From positions 1 to 64,000 of the forward strand of contig JAURVB010000783.1 in NCBI GenBank assembly GCA_033002965.1: 64,000 nt of DNA, given 5' to 3'. The position numbers and the translations under genes are program-made. This stretch comes from Piper betle. Taxonomy: Eukaryota > Streptophyta > Magnoliopsida > Piperales > Piperaceae. The number at the start of each line of letters is the position of its first letter. Within the stretch, counting starts at the first letter, position 1. Below are positions 1 to 13,300 of the stretch, in pieces. The notes beneath the pieces are model-generated. The model did not search any database and was not told where the DNA came from. It saw only the letters and a program-made list of their open reading frames with translations.

Positions 1-1835
1 AAATCAATCTATGTTCTTTCAACCCTCTACATCCTCCGTATTGCTCCTGACCCTGAGTACAAAGGCCAAGTACTTTTAGGCATGAACCTTTATTACCCTT
101 TGAAACTACAAGTCTAGACATGTGCTACATAGATGTACCGGTAAACCTCCACACTTTTCCAAGTTTAAGGAACTCAAAGATGGAGTTATCTGGATCCCTC
201 GGGAATGGAATGTACGCTCACCAATTCCAAAGCCCGCTTTGGCAAACACACGCCCTATCTCAAGACGCGGTCGTCAATTTTCCCTCATCTTGCATCTCAC
301 TAAAACCTTAAAAAAACTACATGTACATAGAGGCCTGGGTAGGGATTACAATATAATAGGTCTGAAGGCATCATGATTTGGATTTGAGTTTTCAAAAATA
401 AACTCAAGGGATCTCATCCTCGAGGGTATTAATCCAAAAATCTCATATGACAAGATGGCCTGTGTGGAGTGGGATACAATAAATCCACCACTCGTCATGT
501 CCACTTACCTCATAAAATAGAATACAGTAGAGTATAGAAATCAAACCAGAAGCGAGTCACAAACAGACCTAGTAGAAGCTCCAATTGTGTTTATGCGCCT
601 AGGCGGTGAGCTCATACTCCATACCTACATATCAAACTAAAAGCTAACGCCCATTTGTGATGCATTCATACATCCTATAGCACACACACACCAATGCACA
701 ACTCACACCAAATCATACATCAATCTCTATCAAATTTCTTACGCGACGTTGCATTAAATTACGATACTTATTTAATTTACCTAATTAGTTCTATAGCATT
801 CATTTTAATACATTCAATCACACAATTTATATTTTTATTTACAATAAAAATATTTAACACATCAATCCATCAATCCTAACATGTCGTACTAATAATTATC
901 ACCTTTAAAAAATTAAATTGGAGTTAATTATACCTTGCTTCATTGGCAATCGGTGACATCTAGGGTTTATCAGCGACTCAAGATTCAAATTTGGCACCCG
1001 GCGGTGTCTAAAGTTTGATCAGATTCAATTGGATGAATTCAGCAGAAGATCTGGTGAATTTTAGCCAATTTGGTTTCCCAATAATTTTCGGTGGTTTTTC
1101 TAGTAGTTTTTAGCGGCTTTCCGGCCAATTTTTCGAAGAGGCAATCAGGGCTATGGGTCAGCACCGGTTCGGTGAGCTCGACCCAATAGTGGTGGTGGTG
1201 AGGGCAGCAACAACGGCAATAATCGACGCTGGCGGCATCGATCGACCCTTGGTCGGCTTTGGCAACAATGCTGGGTATGGGGGTGAGGCTAGTTAGGTTG
1301 AGGGGGAGGTGTCGGTGGCACGATGGCATCAGAGTGGCGCGAACAGCGGCGAATCGACGTTGGGATGGTTTGTGCGATCATGCAGCTCCTGTGCGTCATG
1401 GAGGTCGGGTGGTGGCCAAGAATGCTCAGGACATCACGGTGACAACTCAACAGCAGTCGGTGGCATCGATCGGCAACGGTGTGGCGGCTGGAGGCAGTGT
1501 CAACGATGAGGATGGGGTAGCGTCGAGGGTTAGGGAAGGGCTGGTGTCGAAGGTGAGGGTCTCGAGTAATCTCGTAAATAAAACTTAACTCGACTCCAAC
1601 TCAAGTAAAAAATAATGACTAATTCGAAATACATCCTAAAAAATAAAAAAACAAAAAATTACATAAAATATAATACATACCATAACGTCATAATGACATG
1701 TTTTATCACTAGTAACCCACCTAAACTGCTCTATAAAGCATCGTAATGCGTTATTCGGTATAAAAAAATTTTGACAATCAAATACAGAAAAAAATAACCA
1801 CCAGTTTATTTTTTTTATAAGTATATAATGGATCA
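1..1835 (+). mobile_element. Partial long-LTR fragment, forward orientation (copy F1)
   Basis: This stretch aligns by eye to the solo LTR at 24599-27692, starting near the part equivalent to 25535. Shared blocks are the passage on a fifth-of-the-way phrase such as ggcatgaacctttattaccc near 80, the aacctccac segment at 147, the GC-rich tract at 1030-1560, and the aacttaactcgactcc block at 1586 that matches 27250. It ends near 1835, where the sequence turns into the reverse orientation of the same family. Divergence is high, so it is an old copy. The start lies outside the window. The small reading frames in it (for example around 1259-1588) have no recognisable domain and I treat them as noise. 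Confidence 0.75.
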
Positions 1836-4800
1836 TAAAATTAGTTTTAGTCTGTTTACTGCGTTAGAATGTGTTATTTATTTTTTTGGGTGGGTTAATA
1901 TGGCTAGAACATGTTATTTTATTTATTGAGCATATTTTATTTTATTTTTGTATTTTATCATATTTTTTTAGAATTTATTTTGTAATATTAAATCAAGTGG
2001 AGAGCGAAAAAAAGTTTTTATTATGAAATTGCCACCGACCTTCCCTTCTCCACCCCCCCCCCTTCTCGCCACCCCCATCGCCAGGCCAGAGACTGCTGTC
2101 CGACAATGTCGTCGTTGTCTCACCTCGCCTCCCTTTTCCTTCCCCCTCTCCCTACCCTCTTCCCCCTTGTTTTCCATCCCGGCCGCACCCACCGCCACCC
2201 ACCTTACATGCATCGCCGCCGGCCACAAACTCCAGCAATGACCTTTGGCAACCTTCCCCCTCCTTACCGACCCTTCCCTGGCCTGGACGACACATGCCCG
2301 GTGATCCAAGGGCACCGCCCTCTTCGTCGACCGGAACTCCCCTACAAGACCACCCCCTATCCCTTACATGGCTAGAATACCCTATCGCCCCCCCCCCCCC
2401 CCCCTACTTCCCTCCCCACTTCCCTCACATGGCTTCTCTTGCCCTAGCCGGGGATGTCTCGAGCCACAGCCGGCCACTCCCTCTGGTAGGGTCATCTCAT
2501 TTCGGTCATCTCCTCCCCACGAATCTAGCCTCCTCCTCGTTCCTCATCCCTCACAGTAGGACCACCTCACGGCATAGTCACCAATCTGCAATGTTTCTGC
2601 GAGCGGTCGGCCACAGTCACCTCTGGCCAGTCAAGCTGGCCAGAGCAGCTCTAGTTAGGCCTCGTCACGTCCTGGCCACGTGCTCCAGTCGTAGCCCAGC
2701 CGAGGTCCTCCCTCTGCCGAACTACAGCCATGCCTACTCTAGTCGCAACTGTTGCCACCTCTTTCAACGCAGACATTAGGTATATGTTAGTACCCATTGA
2801 TTTGATTTTTAGCTCATGATTGTGAATAACATAACATGATCAAATTATGATAATTGATATATATCACACTGGATTAGAGAAAATACGAAGTTAGGTATTA
2901 ATTTTTACAAACGGTTAAATTTGATTAATAGTTGGTTGGGATGACTAAATATGAGTTGTTTGCATAGAAATGTTGTAAGAGATGGCATTGGGAAATTTAT
3001 TCAGGCAATTGGAGATTGAATTGTGATAATGTGTTGTTAATCTCAATTGATTACAAATGTATGATTAAAGTATAATTATAAACCTTAGATTTCATTTATT
3101 AGGGCAATATGTGAATTAGTGATTAATAGGAATATTGAGTTGAACACAACATGTTACATATAGCTTTGGATTATGGATTGAATCATGGATTATTTTATCA
3201 TAAATTAGAATGATGAAATGATGAATTCATGATCTAGATTGATTTTACCCGGTAAGTTAATAGATTGTAATTGGAATAGATGATTTATTTGTGTTAATAT
3301 AGGTGTTATTGTTTCATTACGTAGATGTATATGATTTTGTTGATGATGTGAATAATGTGATTTAATTGATTAGGATATGATTGAGATTATAATAACATAC
3401 ATTCATTTCATATTTGCATTATATAGCTAAAATGGGTATTAGTATTTAGATTTAATGTGTAGGTACGAAGTAGGAGCTCGCCGCATAGGTACGAGAACAT
3501 GCTCGAAGCTTTTACTAGCTCCGTTTAAGACTTGCCCATGCTTTATTGTTTTATTCTATATTGATTTATTTTTTTATTGATTGTAGGATGGGTTAAGTGG
3601 TTTTTTATAGGATCCCACTTAACTCGGGTCATTTAGTCGAATAATTTTTCTAATTAATAACCTTTGAGGATAAGATCCCACGAGTATGATTTTGAAAACA
3701 AGATCCACTATAAGTTACCTTTGAGCCTATTATATAAATCCCTTCTCAAGCCTATATATATAATTTTATCAAGTTTTTAGTAAAATGAGAGATGGTGAAA
3801 CCAACTTACACGTACCATGAGTGGGTGCACATGACAGTCATAACGGGCTCTGGATTAGTAAGAGGGTTGTTCTAATCTCAAGGGATCATGAAAACTCTAC
3901 CTTTGAGTTCCTCACACCCAGAGAATGTGGAGGTCTATGGGTGCTATTAAGTACAATGCATGTCCGGACTTTGGTTCAAAGGGTACTAAAGGTAGAGCCT
4001 GGGAGTACTTGACCTTCATGCTCAAGGCTAGGAGAATTATGGAGGAAAAGAAGAGGGCCTAAGATATAGTGGTAGTTCTGAAGGACTAAAAAATAAAATG
4101 AGAAAATGCCAGAAAGGCATCAGCAAGAAGGTCAGTTCGAGATGCTACCATGTCTGCAGCCTGGTGGCTCCTCATTAGGTACCCTTCAGAGAGTTCTAGT
4201 GAAGTATACGAATGTTTTCTTCATATAAGAGTTAGCTCTTATAGCTAGTTTGTTATAGTATTTTGGACCATTACCACTTGTTACTTATGTATTTTTATAG
4301 TATATATAGGTGATGACTATGAGTTAGATGTACCCGCCTGGACGAAGGAGTAGTGATGTCTCTAGCACACACATGTCAGATGATAGAATGTTAATATTTT
4401 ATTTATGATGTCATTATATTGAGAATGATATAATGAAATGTAAGATCTTATAATGTGATGTGAAATATGAACAAAATGCACAAGTGGGTCGAGACCCAGT
4501 GTCCAGAATGATATATGCAGTAGAGTAGAATATTGTGTGAATGACAATGTCTGATATGTATATATTTGTATATATTATTTTGACAGAGTGGCCTCTAGTT
4601 GCACTTTTAGGGGAGATTTTGTCTGTTTTAATTTAGAAAATTTTATTGATTTTATCATAATTATTTTGGTATGTGAATTGATTGACATGTCATCTGTATA
4701 GCAGCATGTTAGGGTTCTATGCATCTATGCATAGTATTTAATATCTTTATCATAAGACGCCGAGAGTAAATTCGCACAAGTTGGGTTCGAGTTAGCCAAC

Positions 4801-4863
4801 CCAATCAGGAACCATGACATTCTGGTTCGGTTTGCTAGCATGACCCGAATTTGGGGTGTTATA
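1836..4863 (-). mobile_element. Near-complete long-LTR copy, reverse orientation (copy R)
   Basis: Read on the minus strand this begins at about 4863 with a degenerate version of the TGTAACACCCC start seen at 24599, and follows that LTR through the same landmarks. These are the cctcccctaaaagtgcaa block (complement near 4600), the gggctctggattag block at 3848, the C-rich tract 2030-2770 and the aaccca block near 1890. It lacks about the last 240 bp of the reference LTR. The C-rich tract contains proline-rich frames that come from base composition. The copy meets F1 head to head near 1836. Confidence 0.75.
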
Positions 4864-4968
4864 GCTAGCTTCGATGCGGCACGCAGTTCATGAAACTAAC
4901 CAATTCGAACCAACGACTGAACCGACTTGTTTGGTAATGTGAAACTCTAACTCGAGTCACAAGTTTTA
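4864..4968 (+). mobile_element. 3' end fragment of the same LTR family
   Basis: The segment ends in aactcgagtcacaagttttaca, equivalent to the final bases of the solo LTR at 27671-27692, and its upstream part (gaaccaacgactgaaccg) matches 27615-27650. It directly abuts the start of copy R at 4863 and is followed immediately by an internal part of the same family, so the local order is rearranged rather than a normal full-length element. Confidence 0.6.
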
Positions 4969-6340
4969 CAAAATGTCCAGATGTGTGTTGTACTAAAAAG
5001 TACTCATAAACCTCTACACTTCTCTGAGTGTGAGCAAACTCAAATTGTGGAGCTGTTAAGATCCATCGGGAATGAAATAACCTCTTACTAATCCAGAGTC
5101 CGCTATGATTAGCAAGTGCACCCATTCATGATAGGTGTGAGTCGGTTTCACCATCTCTCATCTCACTGAAAAATCAATAAAATTATATATAGGTCTGGGA
5201 AAGGATGATAGGTTCGAATGTAACTTGCAGTGGATCTTGTTTCTGAAATCATACTCAAGAGATCTCATCCTCGAAGGTTATTAATCCTGAAAGTAAAATA
5301 CGTCTAGATGGCACGTGCTATGTGGGGTCTAATAAAATAACTACTTAACATGTCCTGTGATCTGGGAATCACATCTACGATAGACTAAACCAATAAAGAT
5401 GAGAAGAGTCTTGACGGACCTGTGGCCCAAACTCCAAGCTCACCAGCACATCTATGGCGAGCTCAAACTTCAGGACCTACATCAGAACCTACTGCTAAGT
5501 AAAAGATTAACAACTTTATATGATGCATGATCGTGGTGTATACTTACGTCATCATGAACATCACAATAAAAAAAATGTGCTAAACAAATCTACAACTAAA
5601 CATCTGGCACACAAATCAAGACATGATATGAAAATAAATAATAAATAATAAATAAATACAACTCATAAATAAATAGATAAATAATAAATACATGATAATA
5701 ACTAATACTCTAATTATAAAATAATAATATAATTATACTAGATAAATACATGACTAACACGAGTAAAAATCAACATATACTGGTGTCAATAATCATAAAA
5801 ATAATTAAATAAATAAATACAAAATAATTTGATAAATAAATAAATAAATAGTTATTATTAATTAATCATGAATAATAATATTATAACTATTTAATAAAAA
5901 ATACATAATTAAACACAAATAAATAATAATATACACGCAAATCAATCTGTGTTAATTAAACTGGTGGGCTAGGTTAGCTAGGCAGATGTGCGAATGGCTG
6001 CGGACATTGAATAGGGTTGCGGGCTGGGCATACACGATCATGGCAGGTCGAACGTGGACACGAGCAAACAAGCCAGTGGTGCCTGTCGCCAGAGACTACC
6101 AACGGCGGCTCGGCGGAGGCTGCCACTAGTCATGATCTATAGAAGACATCGAGGAAGAGGTGATGGTGGTGGTGATCGATAAAGTTCGGCCACCAGTTGG
6201 CCGAAAAATAGCCAAAAATGAACAAAATTGTCGTTGGATATGGCGACGATGCCAAAGACGATCACAACCTTTTTTGGCTTGTGATTGGCAGCCTGACCAA
6301 CGTCTTTACTCTAGCCCATTATTTAATACGGAACTAAGTT
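4969..6340 (+). mobile_element. Partial long-LTR fragment, forward orientation (copy F3)
   Basis: Alignment to the solo LTR resumes at the part equivalent to about 25625 (gtccagatgtgtgttgtac) and runs through the aacctctacacttctc, taatccagagtccgc and atctcatcctcgaaggtta blocks. It includes a long AT-rich microsatellite-like stretch at 5630-5935 made of aataaata units, which is expanded relative to the reference, then a GC-rich part at 5980-6200. It fades out near 6340, where a different LTR-like sequence begins. Confidence 0.65.
5630..5935. repeat. AT-rich (AATA/ATAA)n degenerate microsatellite
   Basis: About 300 bases are dominated by repeats of aataaataa with occasional c interruptions. 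It lies inside LTR copy F3 and has no coding potential. Confidence 0.8.
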
Positions 6341-6344
6341 GCTC

Positions 6345-6560
6345 TGATACTATCTATAACGACTCGATACAAAGTGCAAACTAATGAGTTAAGTTATTTT
6401 TTCAAAAGTAACTAAAATTGAAGATTCATAATTTTTTCTTACTCATAAACATGATTTTATCCTATTAGTTATTAAATATAGGATTAAATTAAGAGATCTC
6501 ATAGTAATTTTATTCAACTTATAAAAAAAATAGTCATTTGATCTAAATGACCGATAAGGG
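6345..6560 (+). repeat. LTR-end-like relic of a second family
   Basis: Starts gctctgatactatctataacg and shares the order of words caaagtgcaa, tgagttaagtta, tcaaaagtaact and cttactcata with two better-preserved copies inside the IRX14 intron (13531-13690 and 13813-13980). The pattern fits the terminus of a Gypsy-type LTR that begins TGTAACG. No target duplication was found. Confidence 0.45.
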
Positions 6561-7770
6561 TTTTTATGTTGATATTCATTTATCAACTTTTGTTGATACT
6601 AAACCTTCTCTAAAAAAACAGAATTTGTGAATCATATATATCCTCAAATTCAGATCATAATTTATGGTTGGCAAGTCTACCATTTGTTCTAACCCATATG
6701 CAATTGTTTTTTATGCAAATTTGGAATCGGCTACCAAACTACTCTTCTTAAAGCCAAACTGTTCAATCAATAATGAATTGCCTTAAATATGAAGGCAGTT
6801 ATGATAAGATCATTATTAAACTTCGGAAGAAAAGAACATAATTAATCAAGTTGCTGATAAACAAAAACCATAAGGTGGGAATCCCAATCATGATCAACAT
6901 CAATTTGTTGGTGTTCGGGACTTTGCCTTTCTATGTCCAATAAGTGGTTAGTGGCTACTATGTGGAAATGTTCCACTGTCCAACAATTTGCCAAAATATT
7001 GTCCATTTGTTCCCTTTCATTTTAATTTTTACCTGGCTCGAGATTCATGGTTCTAAATTTTTTCCAAAGCATATTTCTAAGTTTGATACGACGGTTTATG
7101 CGCTCTACCGAACTCGAAGCAGGATATATTATAAATAAAAAAATTAAAATAATTTTATATAAGCTAATAAAACATAACTAAAACAATAATACATAAACAT
7201 TTCATAACCAATTTAAATAAAAATTGATGTTTTAATCAATTCCAGGCTATTATAAATTTAAACATGTAATACGAGGCATCTTTGCGTTTGGTAGAAACAA
7301 AAACGATGTAAAATATATAATTTTTTTATTAAAATTTATAAGGAATTTATTATGATGTAAATATTAAATATCAAATATCTTTGTTAAAACATTCCTTTTT
7401 ATTGTGATGAAATTTTCAAGGGGAACCTGCTTAGGAAAAAATTATCTTACGTTTTATTATAAAATAATCCAAATATGGATAGTGAAAGATCAATTTTTTA
7501 GCCTAATCTACAATATATGTAAATTTCATAATTTTATGCTAATGAAATAGAGCTTAATTATAAATATATGGAATTTGAATGAAATATTCATGTGTTGGAG
7601 TTTTGACTAATCAATTTCATTCCAAAGTTAAATTCCGGAAAATTTCGAGTTGGAAGTAATTTATTATGGATTTTTTAACAGAAAATGGGCAAAAAAATTT
7701 TTTATATTAGCCACTGAGGGGAAAGTCATGCATAATTATAAAAAAAAAGAAAAATTTATGATAATAACAA
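6561..7770. other. AT-rich intergenic stretch, no gene seen
   Basis: Low-complexity, T- and A-rich sequence with frequent stops in all frames. The short open frame at 6944-7138 has no recognisable domain. Confidence 0.6.
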
Positions 7771-8140
7771 AACTTCCCTCCCATTTTAAAAAACAACATT
7801 TTAAAGTAATAACTTAGTTGTCATCGGCCAAGGCCAATGACAACCAAGATTCGCCGGAGGCGAAGCCTCCGCCCATATCTGGCCTTGGGGCTGCCGGACT
7901 TGGCCTCCCCAAGTCAAATCTAGCCTTAGACGACAGCCACCATTGCCCCCGGCTGTTGCAAATGAAAAAAATATTTTAAAATTCGTCAACGTCAGTCAGG
8001 GTGGCTAGATCCAGCCGCCTCGACCGTCGTTGACGACTTTTTAATAACCTAGTTGCGGCCGACCAAGGCCAGCTGTTGATGACTTTTTAATAGCCTAGTT
8101 GCCACTGGGCAAGGCTAGTTGTAAAACCTAAGCTTCAGGT
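7771..8140. repeat. GC-rich MITE-like repeat
   Basis: A GC-rich block with ggccaaggcc, gccggagg and ccgtcgttgacgactttttaata words, the last repeated at 8025 and 8074. A related block occurs at 9545-9700 (ggccggaggtgg, cgtcgttgatgactttttac). The recurrence suggests a dispersed non-coding repeat. Its ends and terminal repeats cannot be fixed by eye. Confidence 0.45.
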
Positions 8141-9529
8141 CATGGTTTTACTTGCTTTTAATTTTGCCTGATTTGGGTCAGTCTCGATTTAGTTCAAGTG
8201 AGTTCAAGTCAATCCAATTTTCAGACTATGAGTGTAGGGTTTAGATGGCTATATGAGTATGTTATGGAAACTAAATATGCGAGCATGTTATGCTCAACAT
8301 GCAAATGACAACTTTATTTATACTACAGTAGAACATGAGTTATCAGTGTGTACATGAGGTATACAAATTTTTTTGAATTAGATAGGGTTTTATGGCTAGA
8401 TCTAGGCTGTTACAGTATTTAGTATCCATTTGGGATTTGAGGGTATCTCATTTACATGCATCTTAGGGATTTTGAACTACTAGATTGCCCGTGTGGCCTA
8501 GATTGATTTGAATCGCATATTTTCGCCGGATTGAGTTTAGAGTTTTGAGGCTCATTTAGCATTCTTGCTTTGATTTCTGCTTATAGAGTCACTTTTAGGC
8601 CTCGAGTCAATTTCTACTTTAGACGGTCTCAATCCAATCTTTCCATATATATATAGATGGGGACCACTAGGTCCATGAGTTGCTAAACGTTCAAATCATG
8701 CCATGTGAAAGATCAGAGCCGCCACGTCAGCTTCACCCAGTTATTTTTCAAAGATTTTTTCATAATTTTAGATGATTTCCACCCCTAACACCGCTGTCAC
8801 TTTGGCTCACTGTTGGCAAGTTTTCAACCATCCTCCAGCCACCAGATTAGTCCAATCGTGACTGCCTCATGACATGCATTTGATCCATACCCATCTCCAA
8901 CACCGGTGCCATCGGCAGGGCTATTTCTTAGCCGTTTCCATCGCCGCCACCACCTTTCAGGCAGTTTTCCGGTGCCGGTGAGCTTCCTCCGGTGAAGCCG
9001 ACCACCCAGATAACTTCCCATCATCGAGATCTTCATTTGAGACCACCCATGACCACCGTCGTGGCCATGATCACTGCCGACGGCGATTCCCCGGCTTTTC
9101 GACTATTTTTCGGCCAACCGGCGAACATAGTTTATCGATCGCCACCACCACCGTGTTCTTTGTCGCTTGGGTTGTCAATCTCGACAGGTGATGACCCTAG
9201 CCTCGCCATTGTTGGCAATTTCTGGTGATGGGCACTATCAACCCAGTGACATCCATTACTAATGTTTTTTTATATTATAAATGTAAATCTTGTGTTCCCG
9301 AATCGGCTTTGGTGAGAGGATAGATAAACGTTATACACGCTTGAGATCACCGTAGTTATTCTCTTTCATACTTTTATTTATATTTGATGAGTTTTCGTGC
9401 TTATTTATTAATGTTTTCTATTCTCAAAATGCCAAAAGGGTTGCTTCAATCTATACTATTGATTGAGCCTTACATATTAACAGCTTTAGACGAGATTTGA
9501 TTCGATCGTAACAATTCTTATTCGATTTT
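8141..9529. other. Intergenic, probably repeat-derived; no gene seen
   Basis: AT-rich sequence with a GC-rich island at 8770-9230. The island has short open frames on both strands but no recognised protein similarity, and resembles the GC-rich cores of the LTR family at 1030 and 26640 in composition only. Confidence 0.4.
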
Positions 9530-9544
9530 TAGGTGAACTGAAAT

Positions 9545-9700
9545 GGCTATGACACCAGAGACAGCCAGGCTTGGCCGGAGGTGGAGCCTCTGACCAGATG
9601 TGGCCCTAACTACAGCCGTAGCTGCCTCCCTAATCGTCGTTGATGACTTTTTACTTAAAAAAACATTAAAGTGGGCATCGAGCGGCGGTGGCCAACTCCC
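9545..9700. repeat. Second copy of the GC-rich MITE-like repeat
   Basis: Carries the ggccggaggtgg and cgtcgttgatgactttttac words shared with 7771-8140. It ends in AT-rich DNA. Assignment rests on shared words only. Confidence 0.4.
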
Positions 9701-10392
9701 AAATTTTAAAACAAGGGTCTCTCAAATAATTCAGCTTTCCCACCGGTTAGTAATATAAAAATTTGTGCCCCTTTTCTGGTAAAAAGCTCTTTATTATAGT
9801 TTAAATTACATTTAGCTCTGATCACACTTGATGGCACTTTCCTATCTTGATTTACTTAATATGAAGATATCAAAATTCAAATAATTTGGTTCATTATTTT
9901 ACAAAGTAATATATATTTAGATACATTTATGTTCATATTTTTTACAAAAATCTAGCAAATTGGTTAAACACAATTTTATAAATATCATAAAAAAGGTAAC
10001 AAGCATTGGCATTCAATTAAATAGCATTTAATTACATATTTCAACTTAAAAAAGTATATACAAATAAATTGAAAATATTTTGACTACCTTAATTTAACTC
10101 GAACTTCATTAATTAGTTGTTTATAAAATTAGAGACAAATTAATTGAATTTAAAAGTTAAATAAACCTAAGTAGAAAAAAACAGGTAACCTCGTCTTCCC
10201 CAACTAAGTTGAACACAACCACCGTCGCCGTCGAACTCACCATCACTCCCTCTCTTCAATCCCAAGCAACCCTCAACCTTTCTTCACCTCCACCCCATCT
10301 CCACCTACTCCGACCAAACGCCTTCCCTTCTCCATCTCCACCACCACCACCACCATCTCCGCTCAGATTGGAGAGCTAGCCAGCTACCTACC

Positions 10393-13300
10393 ATGAAGCT
10401 CTCCCAGCTGCAGCAGAACGGCAACGCCCGCCGGAGCAACAGCTTCCGCACCCCCTCCTCCGTCGTCGACTCCGGTGTCGGCGCCGTCGACAGCGTCTTC
10501 CGCTCCCCGGCGGCCATCTTCTGGCTCGCCCTCCACGCCGTCTGCTGCGTCATCAGCCTCGTCCTCGGCTTCAGATTCTCCCGACTCCTCTTCTTCCTCC
10601 TCTTCACCTACCCTTCCTCACCCTCCGTCACCATCCCCACCTCCACCTCCACCACGCTCCTCTCCATCCCCCTCCCCCGCCCCACCCCGGACGACCCCGT
10701 TTTCTTGAACCGGACGGCCAGCCGTGTGGTGGTCGGCCGGCACGGGATCCACATCCGGCCGTGGCCGCACCCGGATCCGCTGGAAGTGATGAGGGCGCAC
10801 CAGCTGATCGAGAGGGTGCAGAGGGAGCAGAGGTTGCAATTCGGGGTGAAAAGTCCCAAGCTTTTGATCGTCGTCACGCCCACCTACGTCCGCACCTTCC
10901 AGACCCTCCACCTTTCGAGCCTCGCCCACACCTTGATGCTCCTTCCTTACCAAATCACCTGGGTCGTCGTCGAGGCCGGCGGGACGTCGAATGAGACCGC
11001 CGCCATCGTCGACAGGTCCGGCCTGTCTGTGATCCACCTCCCTTTCGATGGGTCGATGCCGACCTCCTGGGCGGATCGTCGGAAGATGGAAGCTGAGATG
11101 CGCATCCTTGCATTGAGGTAATCGAGATTGTGTTCAATTATTTCATACGTCAAAATCGATGCTGCTTGCAGTGATTTGTACTGAATTTAGAGCAATGATC
11201 TCATTTGTTTTTTTGCTGACTTTCGAATTAATTAGAACGGTGAGAGATCGGAAACTGGATGGGATTGTCATGTTTGCAGACGAAAGTAATGTTCATAGCT
11301 TGGAACTGTTTGACGAAATCCAAAATGTGAAGTGGGTGGGGGCTGTTTCGGTTGGCGTGCTTGCACATTCTACTGATCCGGATTGGCGCCTCTCCTCGGC
11401 CAAAGCGGAGGAAGACTTGCCAATTCCGGTGATGGGTCCTTCCTGCAACTCTTCCGGCCAGTTGACTGGATGGCATACTTTTAATTCGTTGCCATATGCT
11501 GTGAAGAATGCTGGTGTTGCTGATGAAGGTTACACTGTTTTGCCTGGTAAGTTGGAGTGGTCAGGGTTTGCGTTCTCTTCTAGGTTGTTGTGGGGTGAGG
11601 TAGAGGATAAGCCTGAGTGGATTGGTGATATTGACTCCATACTTAAGGAGAAGAATGCGATAGACAGCCCGCTGGACCTCCTGAAGGATACAGCTTTCGT
11701 TGAGCCTCTTGGAAAATGTGGACGCAAGGTAATGTTGTGGTGGTTCAGGGTGGAAGCTCGTGCTGATAGCAAATTCCCTCCAGGGTATGTTGCCTTTACT
11801 TTACTCCCCATTTTGTATGTTTAGTTATGTTAATTCTCATTCTGAGTTATATTGCTGTTGAATGTGATTCGTGATTTGAGCTTGTTTTCCTGATACTTCT
11901 TTACACAAATCGGGCAATACATGTTCTTATTAGCTTAGTTGCTAAAAACATCTGAATTCAGAAATGTTGTTGTGTTGCTGTCTTCTGACATTGCTGTGGT
12001 AATTGCTGCTGGTTGGTAAAGATTATGACCGTGATAATTCTAATAGTTGGTATAGGTTGCTTATTCTTTTTGGTGAATATCCATTTGCGCAAATAAGTTC
12101 ATTTTTTTTACAAAGCTTGTCAGAAAAACTTTAGTCTCTTTGTATTATGCATCTCAAGCAGTATACTCTTGTCAATGTTCTTCAATGCATTTCTTGGTTA
12201 ACTAACAGTTGTATTCCTCTCGCCTCCTTCACAAGATAGTGTCTTCAAATACCATTGAAACAAAAATTTGTTTGGTACCTCGTGTGTAGAGTCTAGTGCT
12301 CATTCAAAATGAATAAATTATTAGAATAAGCGCTTAGTATAGACTTTATATGATCGAATAATTATGGATAGATAACTTTAGATAAAAAATGCGAACGCAA
12401 TTCACAAATGGAACGAGGCAAACACATCAAGCTGAATTCCACGTATGATAAACAATTCCTTGAAATTGAAATAAGAACTTAATTCAAGCAAGGTGATTAG
12501 TTCAAACCAAACTTGAATTCGTATTCCTTATCCAATTCCTAATTTCAAAACCCGAGACAAATATTTCAAATTGAAGGTAATTAGGAATAAATAATAGTAA
12601 TTAAACATAGAAGAACACAAATAATTTTTTAAGTGTTTCGCGAATCTACTACACTCTTCTATTCTTTCTAACCAAGAAAGAATGGAGTTTTACTAGTTTT
12701 GTTGAGTGTACACTTCTTCCTTTTGATGTTGGAGAGAAGACTACGCTTACAAGCACAAACTTCTCACTTTTGATGTTGGAGAGGAGACGCCACTTACAAG
12801 CACAAGTTTCTTCCTTTTGGTGTTGGAGAGGGGCTCCACTTACAGCAACAAGCTTCTTTCAATGAAGCCAACACACTTTAAACACACTTGCTTGAATAAT
12901 TACAATGTGAATGGAAATAGCCTATTACAAGAGTAAAACGATGTAGAGGTTAGGAAGTCACCCTTAATTATTTCTTCAAGTGTTCGAAGCCTATTTATAT
13001 AGGAAATAAGCTTCACACTCTTCAGCCAACGTCTTGGAGGTAAAGGTGGAAGAAAACTTCAAGCCAACGGCAAAACAACGATAAAATATTGTGCCTCCTA
13101 TCGTTGTAATCGAAGTTTTCTCATTTTTTTGATTTTTTGCCACTTGATTTGACTTTCAATCCATCAATTCTTTAATCTTCTAAAAGGGTATGACTTGGAG
13201 GAATTTTATATGACTTAATCAAAACCTTAGAACCAACATAGTGTACACTTTTTGAAGCAGCTATTAGTATTATAAAATATTAAATTGTTTGATTTAGTAG

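Noticed and set aside
10305..11153. Several minus-strand frames opposite IRX14 exon 1
   Set aside because: They are shadows of a GC-rich exon whose plus-strand protein is clearly conserved.
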